A stretch of 64,000 nt of DNA from CAZUGO01 sp964619935 (GTDB taxonomy: Bacteria; Planctomycetota; Phycisphaerae; UBA1845; CAIVHJ01), in contig CAZUGO010000079.1 of the NCBI GenBank assembly GCA_964619935.1, forward strand, positions 62,001-126,000, read 5' to 3'. Made by a program: the position numbers and the translations under genes. Under the pieces are notes generated by a model. It saw nothing but the letters and a program-made list of their open reading frames with translations. It did no database searches and was not told the origin of the DNA. Positions 27,001-34,062 of this stretch are shown piece by piece; positions within the stretch are counted from its first letter, which is position 1, and each line of letters opens with the position of its first letter.

Positions 27001-27100
27001 AGCGCTGTTGCGCATTGATGTCACCCAGCACCAGATGGCGGCGGTGATGCTGGCATTGCGACATGTCTACACGCCGGAAGTGAGCGACGCCGAGCACTGA
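24044..27100 (+). CDS. large predicted lipoprotein with duplicated alpha/alpha-toroid-like domains
   Basis: 1018 aa starting at GTG 24044, with GGGAGG just upstream. The N-terminal hydrophobic segment ends in APAAC, a probable lipobox, so the protein is likely exported and anchored. Residues of about 30-240 form an alpha/beta region. The rest is mostly helical with repeated elements typical of (alpha/alpha)6 toroids. Two pairs of similar motifs are visible: GRFKYEYRPVRDDTTASYN with LRHAGTAYSM, and GNFNYQYNFIQRSFDPSDSQ with RQAGTLWSIAL. Such folds occur in glycan lyases, epimerases and prenyl-cyclase relatives. No catalytic signature lets me choose, so function is left open. It is divergent from the membrane cassette. 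Confidence 0.75.
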   Translation: MSDRRTLRCRGLWTVCLVGALAPAACKPRAAVRDSQVWFDDIGSSFELPEADLAALVVAVTEAVFRGSGSAEIPPALRADVSPRLVFISISDGRSPARVVRGSGRGLAAAANAAVQQAQALSGTVKPQWLKLDVVTRVEPLRPSGLGDPVDLEVTLDGLAFDRASQVAFLAEELVGHRLISSKKRLRSASVEQYLGNDPARLAAFRKLQTEEAVEAYRFGARSVFSDGTRVVPMYRGHGMYPLIAPADLKDSAVRAGAYLAQAVESNGRFKYEYRPVRDDTTASYNILRHAGTAYSMFELYQQIPSEPLLEAANRAIEYLVNQIEPAQAGDATAACVVEDGMVKLGGNALAIIALVEQFKVTQKRDHLPLAQRLARWMTDQQLANGRFRVHKMSFPEGAPQNFQSSYYPGEAILALVRLHGVDDDPAWLDAAERAALYLIQGRDAGRPIQSLPHDHWLLYGLNEVHRRRQNPVLLEHARKITQAIVKGQRQDPPFVDWLGSYYNPPRSTPTAIRTEGLCAAYQMFRDFGQPADAAAALHAIRLGIGFQLQTEIRPESAMYLRNPQRALGGYRESLTGHDVRIDYVQHNISALLNAHRLLADSPAFVYQAVVRDLELADFGPWIKDHLAGLKWPERRRERPSLKRDILERSLALGRQFLLKNQKPEGNFNYQYNFIQRSFDPSDSQVRQAGTLWSIALLYHYEQTPDVQEALDRGLQFFFEHTAPGSVPGSLRVAYPGDGNCDTGTVALVSLAIIEYLRTAQAGRVALSPEYLGQLNHHLDGYLAHLKFMRLDDKHFARTYHALGDRRSLDSSPYFDGETLLCLCKAAKYLDRTDLIPLIEETAPVLAKAYTHDAWRTDKDSDQTKGFFQWSCMAFWEYQDAGWAQAEMFGDTLLSLSWWMIVTHRTLGRSRNTAYAYEGIIHAYLLAQARNDKAAIATLEDTIDRGLFKLTSWQVGGPLQSENSFLTANPTDDPLAVGGVMNHSREALLRIDVTQHQMAAVMLALRHVYTPEVSDAEH

Positions 27101-27121
27101 TCCGCGGCCGCGGTCGCCCTC

Positions 27122-27346
27122 TTAGATCGGCGAGGTGGTCAGGTCGGAGCTGTCGCCGACCTGATCCAGCGACGTGAACATGGCCGACAGCAACGCCACG
27201 ATCAGGGCATCGGATGCGCCATTGAGCCCGCCGAGCACCGAGGTGCGCACTTCCTGGGGACATTGGCCCAACTGGAATGCTGCGCCGCCCATTGCCACTG
27301 TGGTCACCGTCGTGAAGACTCTGCGTCGCCAGGTCATCTTGCGCAT
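27122..27346 (-). CDS. small exported protein, hypothetical
   Basis: 74-aa protein with a basic start (MRKMTWRRRVFTTVTTV) and a hydrophobic stretch AMGGAAFQLGQC. It resembles a signal peptide and imperfect lipobox, followed by a short helical body (LNGASDALIVALLSAMFTSL). ATG 27346 is chosen because AGGAG lies nine bases upstream and the signal peptide begins at once. Convergent with the large lipoprotein gene, only 21 bases away. Function unknown. Confidence 0.6.
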   Translation of the reverse strand: MRKMTWRRRVFTTVTTVAMGGAAFQLGQCPQEVRTSVLGGLNGASDALIVALLSAMFTSLDQVGDSSDLTTSPI

Positions 27347-27610
27347 CGATCTTGCTCCTATGCAGGGGAGTTGTCGCAATGGGTCTACTCTCTTGGTCGG
27401 CAATTCGCCGCCGGGGCGCTTAGATCCGGCATCGCCGGACCCTCGGCCGCAGCCGGCCCCGCGGCCGGGGACCGCGGCCCTGCTGGATTATCGGAAGTTC
27501 CGCGGCCCACGCTCCAGTCGACCGCACCCTGAGGTCCTCGGGCTGCCGCAGAATGGGGTCCGGCGCGGGCCGGGGCGGACGGTCCGGCGACCGCCAGGCG
27601 GCAGGTGCTC

Positions 27611-28504
27611 ATGACCACCCGGACCCGGGCGGAGCTTCAGGTGGCCTGCGCGGCGGTGCTGTTTTCCACCGGCGGAGCGGCCATCAAGGCCTGCGCCCTG
27701 AACGGCTGGCAGGTCGCCAGTTTTCGTTCCGGGATCGCTGCGGCCGTGCTCCTGCTGGCGCTGCCGGCCGCCCGCCGCGGTTGGAACCGGGCGACCTTGG
27801 CGGTGGCGGCGGCCTACGCAGCAACCTTGGTGCTGTTCGTCACCGCCAACAAGCTGACCACGTCGGCCCATGCCATTTTCCTGCAGTCCAGCGCTCCGTT
27901 GTACTTGCTGCTGATCGGCCCGTTTCTGCTGGGCGAGCGGCTTTTCCGCCATGATCTCGCGATCATGCTGCTGGTCGGGCTTGGCGGGGTTCTGCTGCTC
28001 ACCTCGGCGCCCCAACCGCAGGTCACCGCGCCGCACCCGGAGGCCGGCAATGTGCTGGCTGCCGCCGCCGGCCTCAGTTGGGCCCTGACCCTTGCCGGGC
28101 TGCGCTGGCTCCGCCGCGGTGTGCTTGCAGGCAGTCCGCCGAATTCGCCGCCGGGTCGGGCGACCGATCCGGGCATCGCGGCGGTGGCTGCCGGAAACGT
28201 GATTGCCTTCGCTGTGACACTGCCTGCCGCCTTGCCGGTCCAATCCGCCACCGCCGGTGATTGGGCCGTGCTGGTTTATCTCGGCGTGATTCAGATCGGG
28301 CTGGCCTACATCTTCTTGACCGCCGGGCTGACCCACCTGTCTGCCTTGCAGGCGTCCTTGCTGCTGCTCATCGAGCCGGTGGCCAACCCCATCTGGGCGG
28401 CGGTCATCCATCACGAACACGCCGGCACGGCGGCCTGGCTCGGCGGAGCCGTAATCCTCAGCGCCACAGTGCTTAAGACCGCCGCGAGCCGTCGTGCGAC
28501 CTAG
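27611..28504 (+). CDS. EamA/DMT family transporter
   Basis: 297-aa inner-membrane permease with about ten helices formed by two EamA repeats. The first runs from ELQVACAAVLFSTGGAAIKA through SAPLYLLLIGPFLLGERL. The second runs from NVLAAAAGLSWALTLAGLRW through ASLLLLIEPVANPIWAAVIH. The LxxxPxxxxxxxxxxGE-type endings of both repeats are recognisable. Substrate (metabolite or amino acid export/import) cannot be told. ATG 27611 is preferred over the GTG two codons earlier. A single gene. Confidence 0.88.
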   Translation: MTTRTRAELQVACAAVLFSTGGAAIKACALNGWQVASFRSGIAAAVLLLALPAARRGWNRATLAVAAAYAATLVLFVTANKLTTSAHAIFLQSSAPLYLLLIGPFLLGERLFRHDLAIMLLVGLGGVLLLTSAPQPQVTAPHPEAGNVLAAAAGLSWALTLAGLRWLRRGVLAGSPPNSPPGRATDPGIAAVAAGNVIAFAVTLPAALPVQSATAGDWAVLVYLGVIQIGLAYIFLTAGLTHLSALQASLLLLIEPVANPIWAAVIHHEHAGTAAWLGGAVILSATVLKTAASRRAT

Positions 28505-29036
28505 GACGCCGGGGTCCGCCGGCTCTGGACTCATGCGGGTCGCCCATGCTCCAGCCGCACGCATTACAGTTGAATTGGTACCACCAAATATACCAAATGA
28601 AGATATCATTTTATGCAAACGGTATCACCATTTGCATCATTTGGTACCACGGTTTGATGATTGTGGTATCACCATTTGGATGATTTGGTACCACCATTTT
28701 TTCCAAAAACCGGCGATCCGCGTTTTATGGCGTGGTAAGGCGATTCAGGAACCTCCGTCCCGCCTTGCCGAATCAGTCGGCGTGCGCATGCACTCCGACT
28801 GGGGTTCCGGCCAGACGGCCAGGGCCGTGCCTGCCATTGGGTAGGGTTTGATTACAGCCCGGCGTCGCGACCGTCGAGGACTATATAAGGAATAGGGTAA
28901 GCTGAGGCGCAGGTGGCTCAAGCCCATGCGCTCCCCAGGTCCGGCCGGTGGGTCCGTCTTCAGATCCGCTCCATTCCCATGGACAGCGCCTGGGTCTGCA
29001 CCCAAGCCATCCACACCGCCATCGCGAGGTTCGGTC
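28505..29036. other. AT-rich intergenic region with repeats
   Basis: About 530 bases between the EamA gene and the glycan cluster. The stretch 28560-28720 is sharply AT-richer than its surroundings and carries the 30-base repeats listed separately. Near 28880 the sequence TATATAAGGAATAGGG may hold a promoter for the downstream cluster. No gene. Confidence 0.5.
28621..28694. repeat. two 30-base direct repeats in AT-rich patch
   Basis: 28621-28650 and 28665-28694 match at 28 of 30 positions (GGTATCACCATTTG core, then SATSATTTGGTACCAC), start to start 44 bases. Related inverted sequence (TTGGTACCACCAAATATACC) lies at 28575-28594. Each unit ends in the palindrome-like TTGGTACCA. Confidence 0.7.
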
Positions 29037-30023
29037 ATGAGCTGGCAACGCGTTCTGGTCACCGGGGGCAGCGGATTCCTGGGACGGCATGTGCGCGCCC
29101 GGTTGAGCAACCAGGGCCGCGAGGTGTTCTCGTGCAGCCGCCGCGAGGGCGTCGATCTGCGGGACCCCCAGGCATTTGCCGAATACCTGCGGCGGGTTCG
29201 GCCGGATTGCGTGGTGCATTGTGCGGCGCACGTCGGCGGCATCGCCTACGTGCAGCACCACGCCGTGGCGGTCTTTGAAGATAACCTCAAGATCGCCATG
29301 GGCTTGCTTGGTGGTCTGCACGCCGCCGGCGGGCCGCCGCTGGTCAACATCATGCCTAACTGCGTGTATCCCGGCGACCACACCGTCTATCGCGAACCGC
29401 ATTGGCAGGACGGGCCGGTTCACGACAGTGTGCTGATGTACGGACTGCCGCGGCGAACCTTGTGGGGCCTGGCGGTCACTTATGGCCGGCAGCACGGCAT
29501 CCGCTGCGGGCACCTGATCTTGCCAAACCTCTATGGCCCGCACGACCACTTTGAGCCGGAGAAGAGCCACGCGCTGGGAGCGCTGGTCGCGAAGGTGGTT
29601 CAGGCCCGGCGGGCCGGCGCGCCCACCGTGGCGATCTGGGGTTCCGGCAAGCCGGTCCGCGAGTGGCTGTACGTCGATGACGCCGCGGCAGCCATCGCCG
29701 GCTATCTCAAGCTCATGGAGGCGGGTCCCGATAAGATGGAGGCCTGCGGCGAGGACTCGGCCGGGGCGGTCTGGAATGTCGGCATCGGCCAGGGGATCTC
29801 GATCGGCGATCTGGCCCTGACCATCTGCCGGGCGGCCGGCTATGGCGGCAGGCTGGTATTCGACCCCGCGCGGCCGGACGGGGCCCTGCAGAAACTGTTG
29901 GATGGAACCCGCTTCACCGCGGCCACCGGCTGGCGCCCGCAGGTGCCTCTGGGTGACGGCATCGCTCAAACAGTGGCCTGGTTCGAAGCCGCGACATCGG
30001 AGATAGGACCCAATGAACATTGA
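29037..30023 (+). CDS. GDP-fucose-synthase-like NAD(P)-dependent epimerase/reductase (SDR)
   Basis: Extended SDR, 328 aa, of the GDP-L-fucose synthase/NAD-dependent epimerase group. It has the Rossmann motif VLVTGGSGFLGRHV, HCAAHVGGI, the block NLYGPHDHFEPEKSHALGAL shared with Fcl proteins, and VREWLYVDDAA. It probably makes a nucleotide sugar for surface glycan. The catalytic triad is altered: the Fcl serine position reads Asn108 (PNCVYP) and the YxxxK lysine reads Arg139 (Y135GLPR). ATG 29037 has GAGG upstream. It overlaps the next gene by 11 bases and opens the cluster 29037-33416. Fucose specificity is not assured. Confidence 0.82.
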   Translation: MSWQRVLVTGGSGFLGRHVRARLSNQGREVFSCSRREGVDLRDPQAFAEYLRRVRPDCVVHCAAHVGGIAYVQHHAVAVFEDNLKIAMGLLGGLHAAGGPPLVNIMPNCVYPGDHTVYREPHWQDGPVHDSVLMYGLPRRTLWGLAVTYGRQHGIRCGHLILPNLYGPHDHFEPEKSHALGALVAKVVQARRAGAPTVAIWGSGKPVREWLYVDDAAAAIAGYLKLMEAGPDKMEACGEDSAGAVWNVGIGQGISIGDLALTICRAAGYGGRLVFDPARPDGALQKLLDGTRFTAATGWRPQVPLGDGIAQTVAWFEAATSEIGPNEH

Positions 30024-31134
30024 CCAGTTCAGCCCCTGTCTCGGGCAGAAGGAAATCGACGGGGTGCTCGAAACCTTCCAGGCCAACTGGCTCACCGAAG
30101 GCCCCAAGACCGCTGAACTGGAGCGCCGGCTGGCCGAGTACACCGGGGCGCGCCATGTGTTGATGGTGCCCAACGGCACGTTGGCGTTGTTCGCGGCGCT
30201 CAAGGTCCTGGGGATCGGGCCCGGTGACGAGGTCCTGGTTCCGGACTTCACCTTTTTCGGGAGCGCCTCGGCGGTGATTCTGACGGGGGCCCGGCCGGTG
30301 TTTGTGGACATCGATCCGCACGACTTCAATCTCGACGTGGCGTCGGCCCGGCATTGCCTGTCGGAGTTCACCAAGGCGATCATGCCGGTGCACATCTTCG
30401 GCCAGCCTTGCCAGATGGAGCAGGTCATGAGCTTCGCCCGCGAGTATGACTTGCGGGTGGTCGAAGATGCCGCCCAGGGCATCGGGGTGCGCTTTGGTGC
30501 GGGCCACGTCGGGACGTTCGGCGACATCGGGTGCCTGTCGTTCTTCGCCGATAAGACCATGACCACCGGCGAGGGCGGGGCCCTGCTGGTGGGCGACGAT
30601 GAGCTGGCCGACCGCTGCATGTACTTCAAGAACCAGGGCCGGCTGAACCGCGGCAGCTTCATCCACACCCAGGTCGGCTACAACTTCCGGATCACCGACC
30701 TGCAGGCGGCCATCGGCGTGGCCCAGATGGACCGCCTGCCGTACATCATCCGCCGCAAGCACGACATCCGCGAGCAATACCGCCGGGAGTTGGAGCACAA
30801 CCCCACGGTCCGCCTGACGCCGCGCAGCACCCTGGGTGACTCCGTTCCGTTCCGGATCAACATCCTGCTGGACGATCCGGAGTCCTTGCAGGACTTTCTG
30901 GAGCACCAGGGGATCGCGGCCCGGCGGTTCTTTTATCCGCTGCACCTGCAGCCGTCGCTGACGCCGCACAACTCCATCACTCGAAAGAAACCGGTCGGCT
31001 CGGTGACGGCATTCAAGCGCGGGCTGTCGCTGCCGTCGGGTGTGAACCTGACCGCAGGTCAGATCCACCGGGTGTGCACCTGCATCAATGAGTTCGCCCG
31101 CTGTGACGTCGTGCCTGAAGGTGCGAGGTCCTGA
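30013..31134 (+). CDS. DegT/DnrJ/EryC1/StrS family sugar aminotransferase
   Basis: PLP-dependent aminotransferase, 373 aa, acting on nucleotide-linked keto sugars. Landmarks are MVPNGTLALFAAL, VPDFTFFGSASAV, VVEDAAQGIGV (PLP-ring Asp) and the PLP-lysine motif FADKTMTTGEGG with Lys181. It is full length for the family. It starts inside the end of the preceding SDR gene, so the two are translationally coupled. Together with the following glycosyltransferase and methyltransferases it suggests synthesis of an amino-sugar-containing surface glycan. Confidence 0.92.
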   Translation: MNIDQFSPCLGQKEIDGVLETFQANWLTEGPKTAELERRLAEYTGARHVLMVPNGTLALFAALKVLGIGPGDEVLVPDFTFFGSASAVILTGARPVFVDIDPHDFNLDVASARHCLSEFTKAIMPVHIFGQPCQMEQVMSFAREYDLRVVEDAAQGIGVRFGAGHVGTFGDIGCLSFFADKTMTTGEGGALLVGDDELADRCMYFKNQGRLNRGSFIHTQVGYNFRITDLQAAIGVAQMDRLPYIIRRKHDIREQYRRELEHNPTVRLTPRSTLGDSVPFRINILLDDPESLQDFLEHQGIAARRFFYPLHLQPSLTPHNSITRKKPVGSVTAFKRGLSLPSGVNLTAGQIHRVCTCINEFARCDVVPEGARS

Positions 31135-31221
31135 CCGCGGCGCTGTGTCGTCGCTGATTCGAGTCCCGGCGTCCGGGGCCGCGCTGGCGCCTGGACTGGA
31201 TGGGAGGCCTGCCGCAGAACG

Positions 31222-32637
31222 ATGGACACCTGCCCGGTGAACGCTTCGGTCGTGCGACCGGCCGCAGGCCCGCGGACGGCTGTGCGCCGTCCGCGATATG
31301 CCTATTACTACCGCAAGCTCAAGGAATATCTGCAGTTCGTGGTGCCGCCGGGCCACCGGGTGTTGCTGCTGGGCTGTCAGGATCCGTCGTTTTTGGAGGC
31401 GGTGCGGCCCAGCCGCGGCGTGGGGGTCGATCCCGAGGCCTGGCGGATTGCCCAGGCCGCGCGTGATTATCCCGATCTGGAATTCGTGTGCGCCCCCTAC
31501 CACCAGCTTCCGGTCCAAGAGCCGTTCGAGTACATCGTGCTCAGCGACATGACCGGTCAGGTCGAGGACCTGGTGGCGCTGCTGGATGCCTTGCATCGGA
31601 TGTGCAGCCCCAGCGGTCGATTGATCGTGCTGCAACACAATTACCTGTGGCGGCCGCTGCTGCGGCTGGCCGCCCGGCTGGGGCTCAAGCATCCCGACCA
31701 GCCGCAGAACTGGTTGAGTTCCAGCGACCTGCGGGTGTTCCTGTATGCCGCCGGGTTGGAGACCGTCCAGGTCCAGGGCCGCTTGTTCGTGCCGGTGAAT
31801 CCCTGCCAGATCGGCCGGGTCGCCAATGCGGCCCTGGGTCTGTTGCCGTTCGTTCGCCGTTTGGCCAGCACCGAGATGATCGTCGCCCGCAAACAGCCCG
31901 CCGCGATTTCCCAGTCGCCGCCGTCGTGCACGGTGTGCCTGACGGTGCGTGACGAACGGGACAACATTGAGCCGTTGGTGCGGGCCATCCCCGAGGTCGG
32001 GTCCGAGACCGAAATCCTGTTCGTGGAGGGGCACTCGGTCGACGGCACGGCCGAGGAGGTGCGGCGGGTCATCGCCGCCTATCCGCAGCGGCACATTCGT
32101 CTATTGCAGCAGTCGGGCGTGGGCCAGGGCGATGCCATCCGGCTGGGTTTTACCGAGGCCCGCGGTGACATCATCGTATTGCTGGAAGCCGACCAGACCA
32201 GCCCGCCGGCCGACGTGGTCAAGGCGTACACGGCGATTGCCACCGGGCGGGCCGACTACGTCAACGGCAGCCGTTTCATCTATCCCAAGTCGCAAGGCGC
32301 CATGGGGCTGCTCAACACCGTGGGCAACTATGCCTTCGCGGTGTGGTTTGGCTGGTTCCTCGGCCAACGCACGTCCGACGTGCTGTGCGGCTTGAAGGCC
32401 ATCAGCAGGGTGCAGTACCGCAAGCTGCACCACAACTGGGGCTTCTTGAAACGGTTCGATCCCTTCGGCGATTTCGAGTTGCTCTTCGGCGCATCGCGTC
32501 TGGGGCTGCGGATCTGCGAAGTGCCCACCCATTACTATCCGCGGCAGCACGGTGCCTCGAAGACGCGCGTCTTCCGTCACGGTGCCATGCTGCTCAAGAT
32601 GGCTTGGCGGGCCACCCTGGTGTTCAAATGTCGCTGA
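31222..32637 (+). CDS. methyltransferase-like / family 2 glycosyltransferase fusion
   Basis: 471-aa two-domain protein. Residues of about 30-210 resemble a class I SAM methyltransferase (VLLLGCQDPSFLEAV, GVGVDPEAW, VLSDMTGQVEDL). Residues of about 235-471 are a GT-A family 2 glycosyltransferase of the dolichyl-phosphate-mannose-synthase-like type (CLTVRDERDNIEPLVRAIPE, VGQGDAIRLGF, SDVLCGLKAI, FGDFELL). The metal motif is EADQT rather than DAD. No membrane segments, so it is cytosolic or peripheral. Start ATG 31222 lacks a clear ribosome site. It overlaps the next gene by 10 bases. Confidence 0.85.
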   Translation: MDTCPVNASVVRPAAGPRTAVRRPRYAYYYRKLKEYLQFVVPPGHRVLLLGCQDPSFLEAVRPSRGVGVDPEAWRIAQAARDYPDLEFVCAPYHQLPVQEPFEYIVLSDMTGQVEDLVALLDALHRMCSPSGRLIVLQHNYLWRPLLRLAARLGLKHPDQPQNWLSSSDLRVFLYAAGLETVQVQGRLFVPVNPCQIGRVANAALGLLPFVRRLASTEMIVARKQPAAISQSPPSCTVCLTVRDERDNIEPLVRAIPEVGSETEILFVEGHSVDGTAEEVRRVIAAYPQRHIRLLQQSGVGQGDAIRLGFTEARGDIIVLLEADQTSPPADVVKAYTAIATGRADYVNGSRFIYPKSQGAMGLLNTVGNYAFAVWFGWFLGQRTSDVLCGLKAISRVQYRKLHHNWGFLKRFDPFGDFELLFGASRLGLRICEVPTHYYPRQHGASKTRVFRHGAMLLKMAWRATLVFKCR

Positions 32638-33416
32638 CCCTCGAGTATGACGATCGCACGGCCGAGTGGTACGACTTGTGGTACGGCGACCGCGACCTTG
32701 ACGGGGCGGTCGCCCGCATCGGTGCCGCGTTGAATCCCAGGGCTGCCGCCGGCTACCGCCTGCTGGATTTCGGGTGCGGGACCGCCAGCCATGCGTTGCG
32801 GTTCGCGGCGGCCGGCATGGCGGTGACCGGCTGCGACATTTCGGGGGCCATGATCGCGGTGGCCCGGCGCAAGGTCGCGGCCGCCGGCGCCGCGGTTCGG
32901 CTGATCTGCGGATCGACCGCCGAGGTCGTGAGCGCCGCCGGCAACCGGCCGTTTGATGGGGCGGTCAGCCTGTTCAATGTGCTCAACTGCCTGCCGTCGG
33001 CGGCGGCCATGGCGGAACATCTGTCGGACATCGCCGATCTGCTGCGACCGGGTGGCCGGATGGTGCTGGAGGTCTGGAACGGCGCCGCGGTGCTGGGTGA
33101 CCAGCCGCGGCGCAAGGTTCGCCGGGTGCCGGGTCCGGTGGACGGCCAGGTGTTGGAGCAGGCCTTGACGCCGGTGCTGGACGCCCTCGAACAGCGCTGC
33201 ACGTTGCACTACCGCACCTGCCGATACGCTCCATCCGGAGCCTGCCTGGAGTCACACCATGAGTCTCAGGCCATTCACTTCTTGACGCCGGTGCACTATC
33301 GCGGTGTCTTCGACGACTGCGGCTACGACACGCTGGCCGAGTTCCCGGCCGGCAAGCCGGAACTGCCCCTGACCGCCCACCACTGGTTCGCCGGCTACCT
33401 GCTGCGCCGTCGCTAG
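32628..33416 (+). CDS. class I SAM-dependent methyltransferase
   Basis: 262-aa methyltransferase with motif I LLDFGCGTASHAL, motif II-like VTGCDISGAMIAVARRK, and the post-motif FDGAVSLFNVLNCL and RPGGRMVLEVWN. ATG 32628 (MSLTLEYDDRTAEWYD) lies 10 bases inside the end of the preceding gene, so it is coupled to it; an upstream in-frame extension would lie fully within that gene. Probably modifies a sugar or glycan intermediate of this cluster; acceptor unknown. Confidence 0.88.
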   Translation: MSLTLEYDDRTAEWYDLWYGDRDLDGAVARIGAALNPRAAAGYRLLDFGCGTASHALRFAAAGMAVTGCDISGAMIAVARRKVAAAGAAVRLICGSTAEVVSAAGNRPFDGAVSLFNVLNCLPSAAAMAEHLSDIADLLRPGGRMVLEVWNGAAVLGDQPRRKVRRVPGPVDGQVLEQALTPVLDALEQRCTLHYRTCRYAPSGACLESHHESQAIHFLTPVHYRGVFDDCGYDTLAEFPAGKPELPLTAHHWFAGYLLRRR

Positions 33417-33600
33417 GTGATCTGGGTGGTCTTCAGACCTGCTTCACGGCCACGAGCTTGCGGTTGGGTTGGCGCCTCTGATGCGGGTGACTCGGCGCCG
33501 GGGACCGCTGCGGGTACGATGGTTCCCGCGCGCAGCGATCGGCGGCCGCGGTGGCGTCGTCGGACGGCCGTCCGTGTTTGCTTCCACGCCAGGAGGACTC

Positions 33601-34062
33601 ATGATCACACTCCGAGTCAACGGTCGCACGCATGAGTTGAGCGGTGTCGATCCGGAAACGCCGCTGCTGTGGATCCTGCGGGACACCCTGGGCTTGAAAG
33701 GCACCAAGTACGGCTGCGGCATGAACCAGTGCGGCGCGTGCAGTGTGCATGTCGACGGCCGGTTGACCCGGGCTTGCAACGTGCCCATCGGGTCGCTCTC
33801 CGGATCGACGGTGACCACCATCGAGGGCCTGTCGGCCGACGGCAGCCATCCGCTGCAGCAGGCCTGGAAGCAGCACGCCGTCCCGCAGTGCGGCTACTGC
33901 CAGGTGGGTCAGATCATGGCGGCGGCGGCACTGCTCGCCGAGACCCCACGACCCACCGACGCCGACATCGACACCGGCATGAGCGGCAACCTCTGCCGCT
34001 GCGGAACCTATGTTCGCATCCGAGCGGCGATCCATGCAGCTGCCGCGGAGGTGTCCCGATGA
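33601..34062 (+). CDS. 2Fe-2S subunit of a molybdenum hydroxylase (IorA-type)
   Basis: 153-aa electron-transfer subunit of a xanthine-oxidase-family two-subunit enzyme (isoquinoline 1-oxidoreductase/aldehyde oxidase type). The plant-type 2Fe-2S cluster cysteines are in GCGMNQCGACSVHV and the following RAC. The helical-domain cluster is in QCGYCQVGQ and GNLCRCGTY. ATG 33601 is preceded by an excellent AGGAGG. The stop overlaps the start of the large subunit (ATGA). Cytoplasmic at synthesis, exported by hitchhiking if the partner's Tat signal is used. Confidence 0.92.
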   Translation: MITLRVNGRTHELSGVDPETPLLWILRDTLGLKGTKYGCGMNQCGACSVHVDGRLTRACNVPIGSLSGSTVTTIEGLSADGSHPLQQAWKQHAVPQCGYCQVGQIMAAAALLAETPRPTDADIDTGMSGNLCRCGTYVRIRAAIHAAAAEVSR

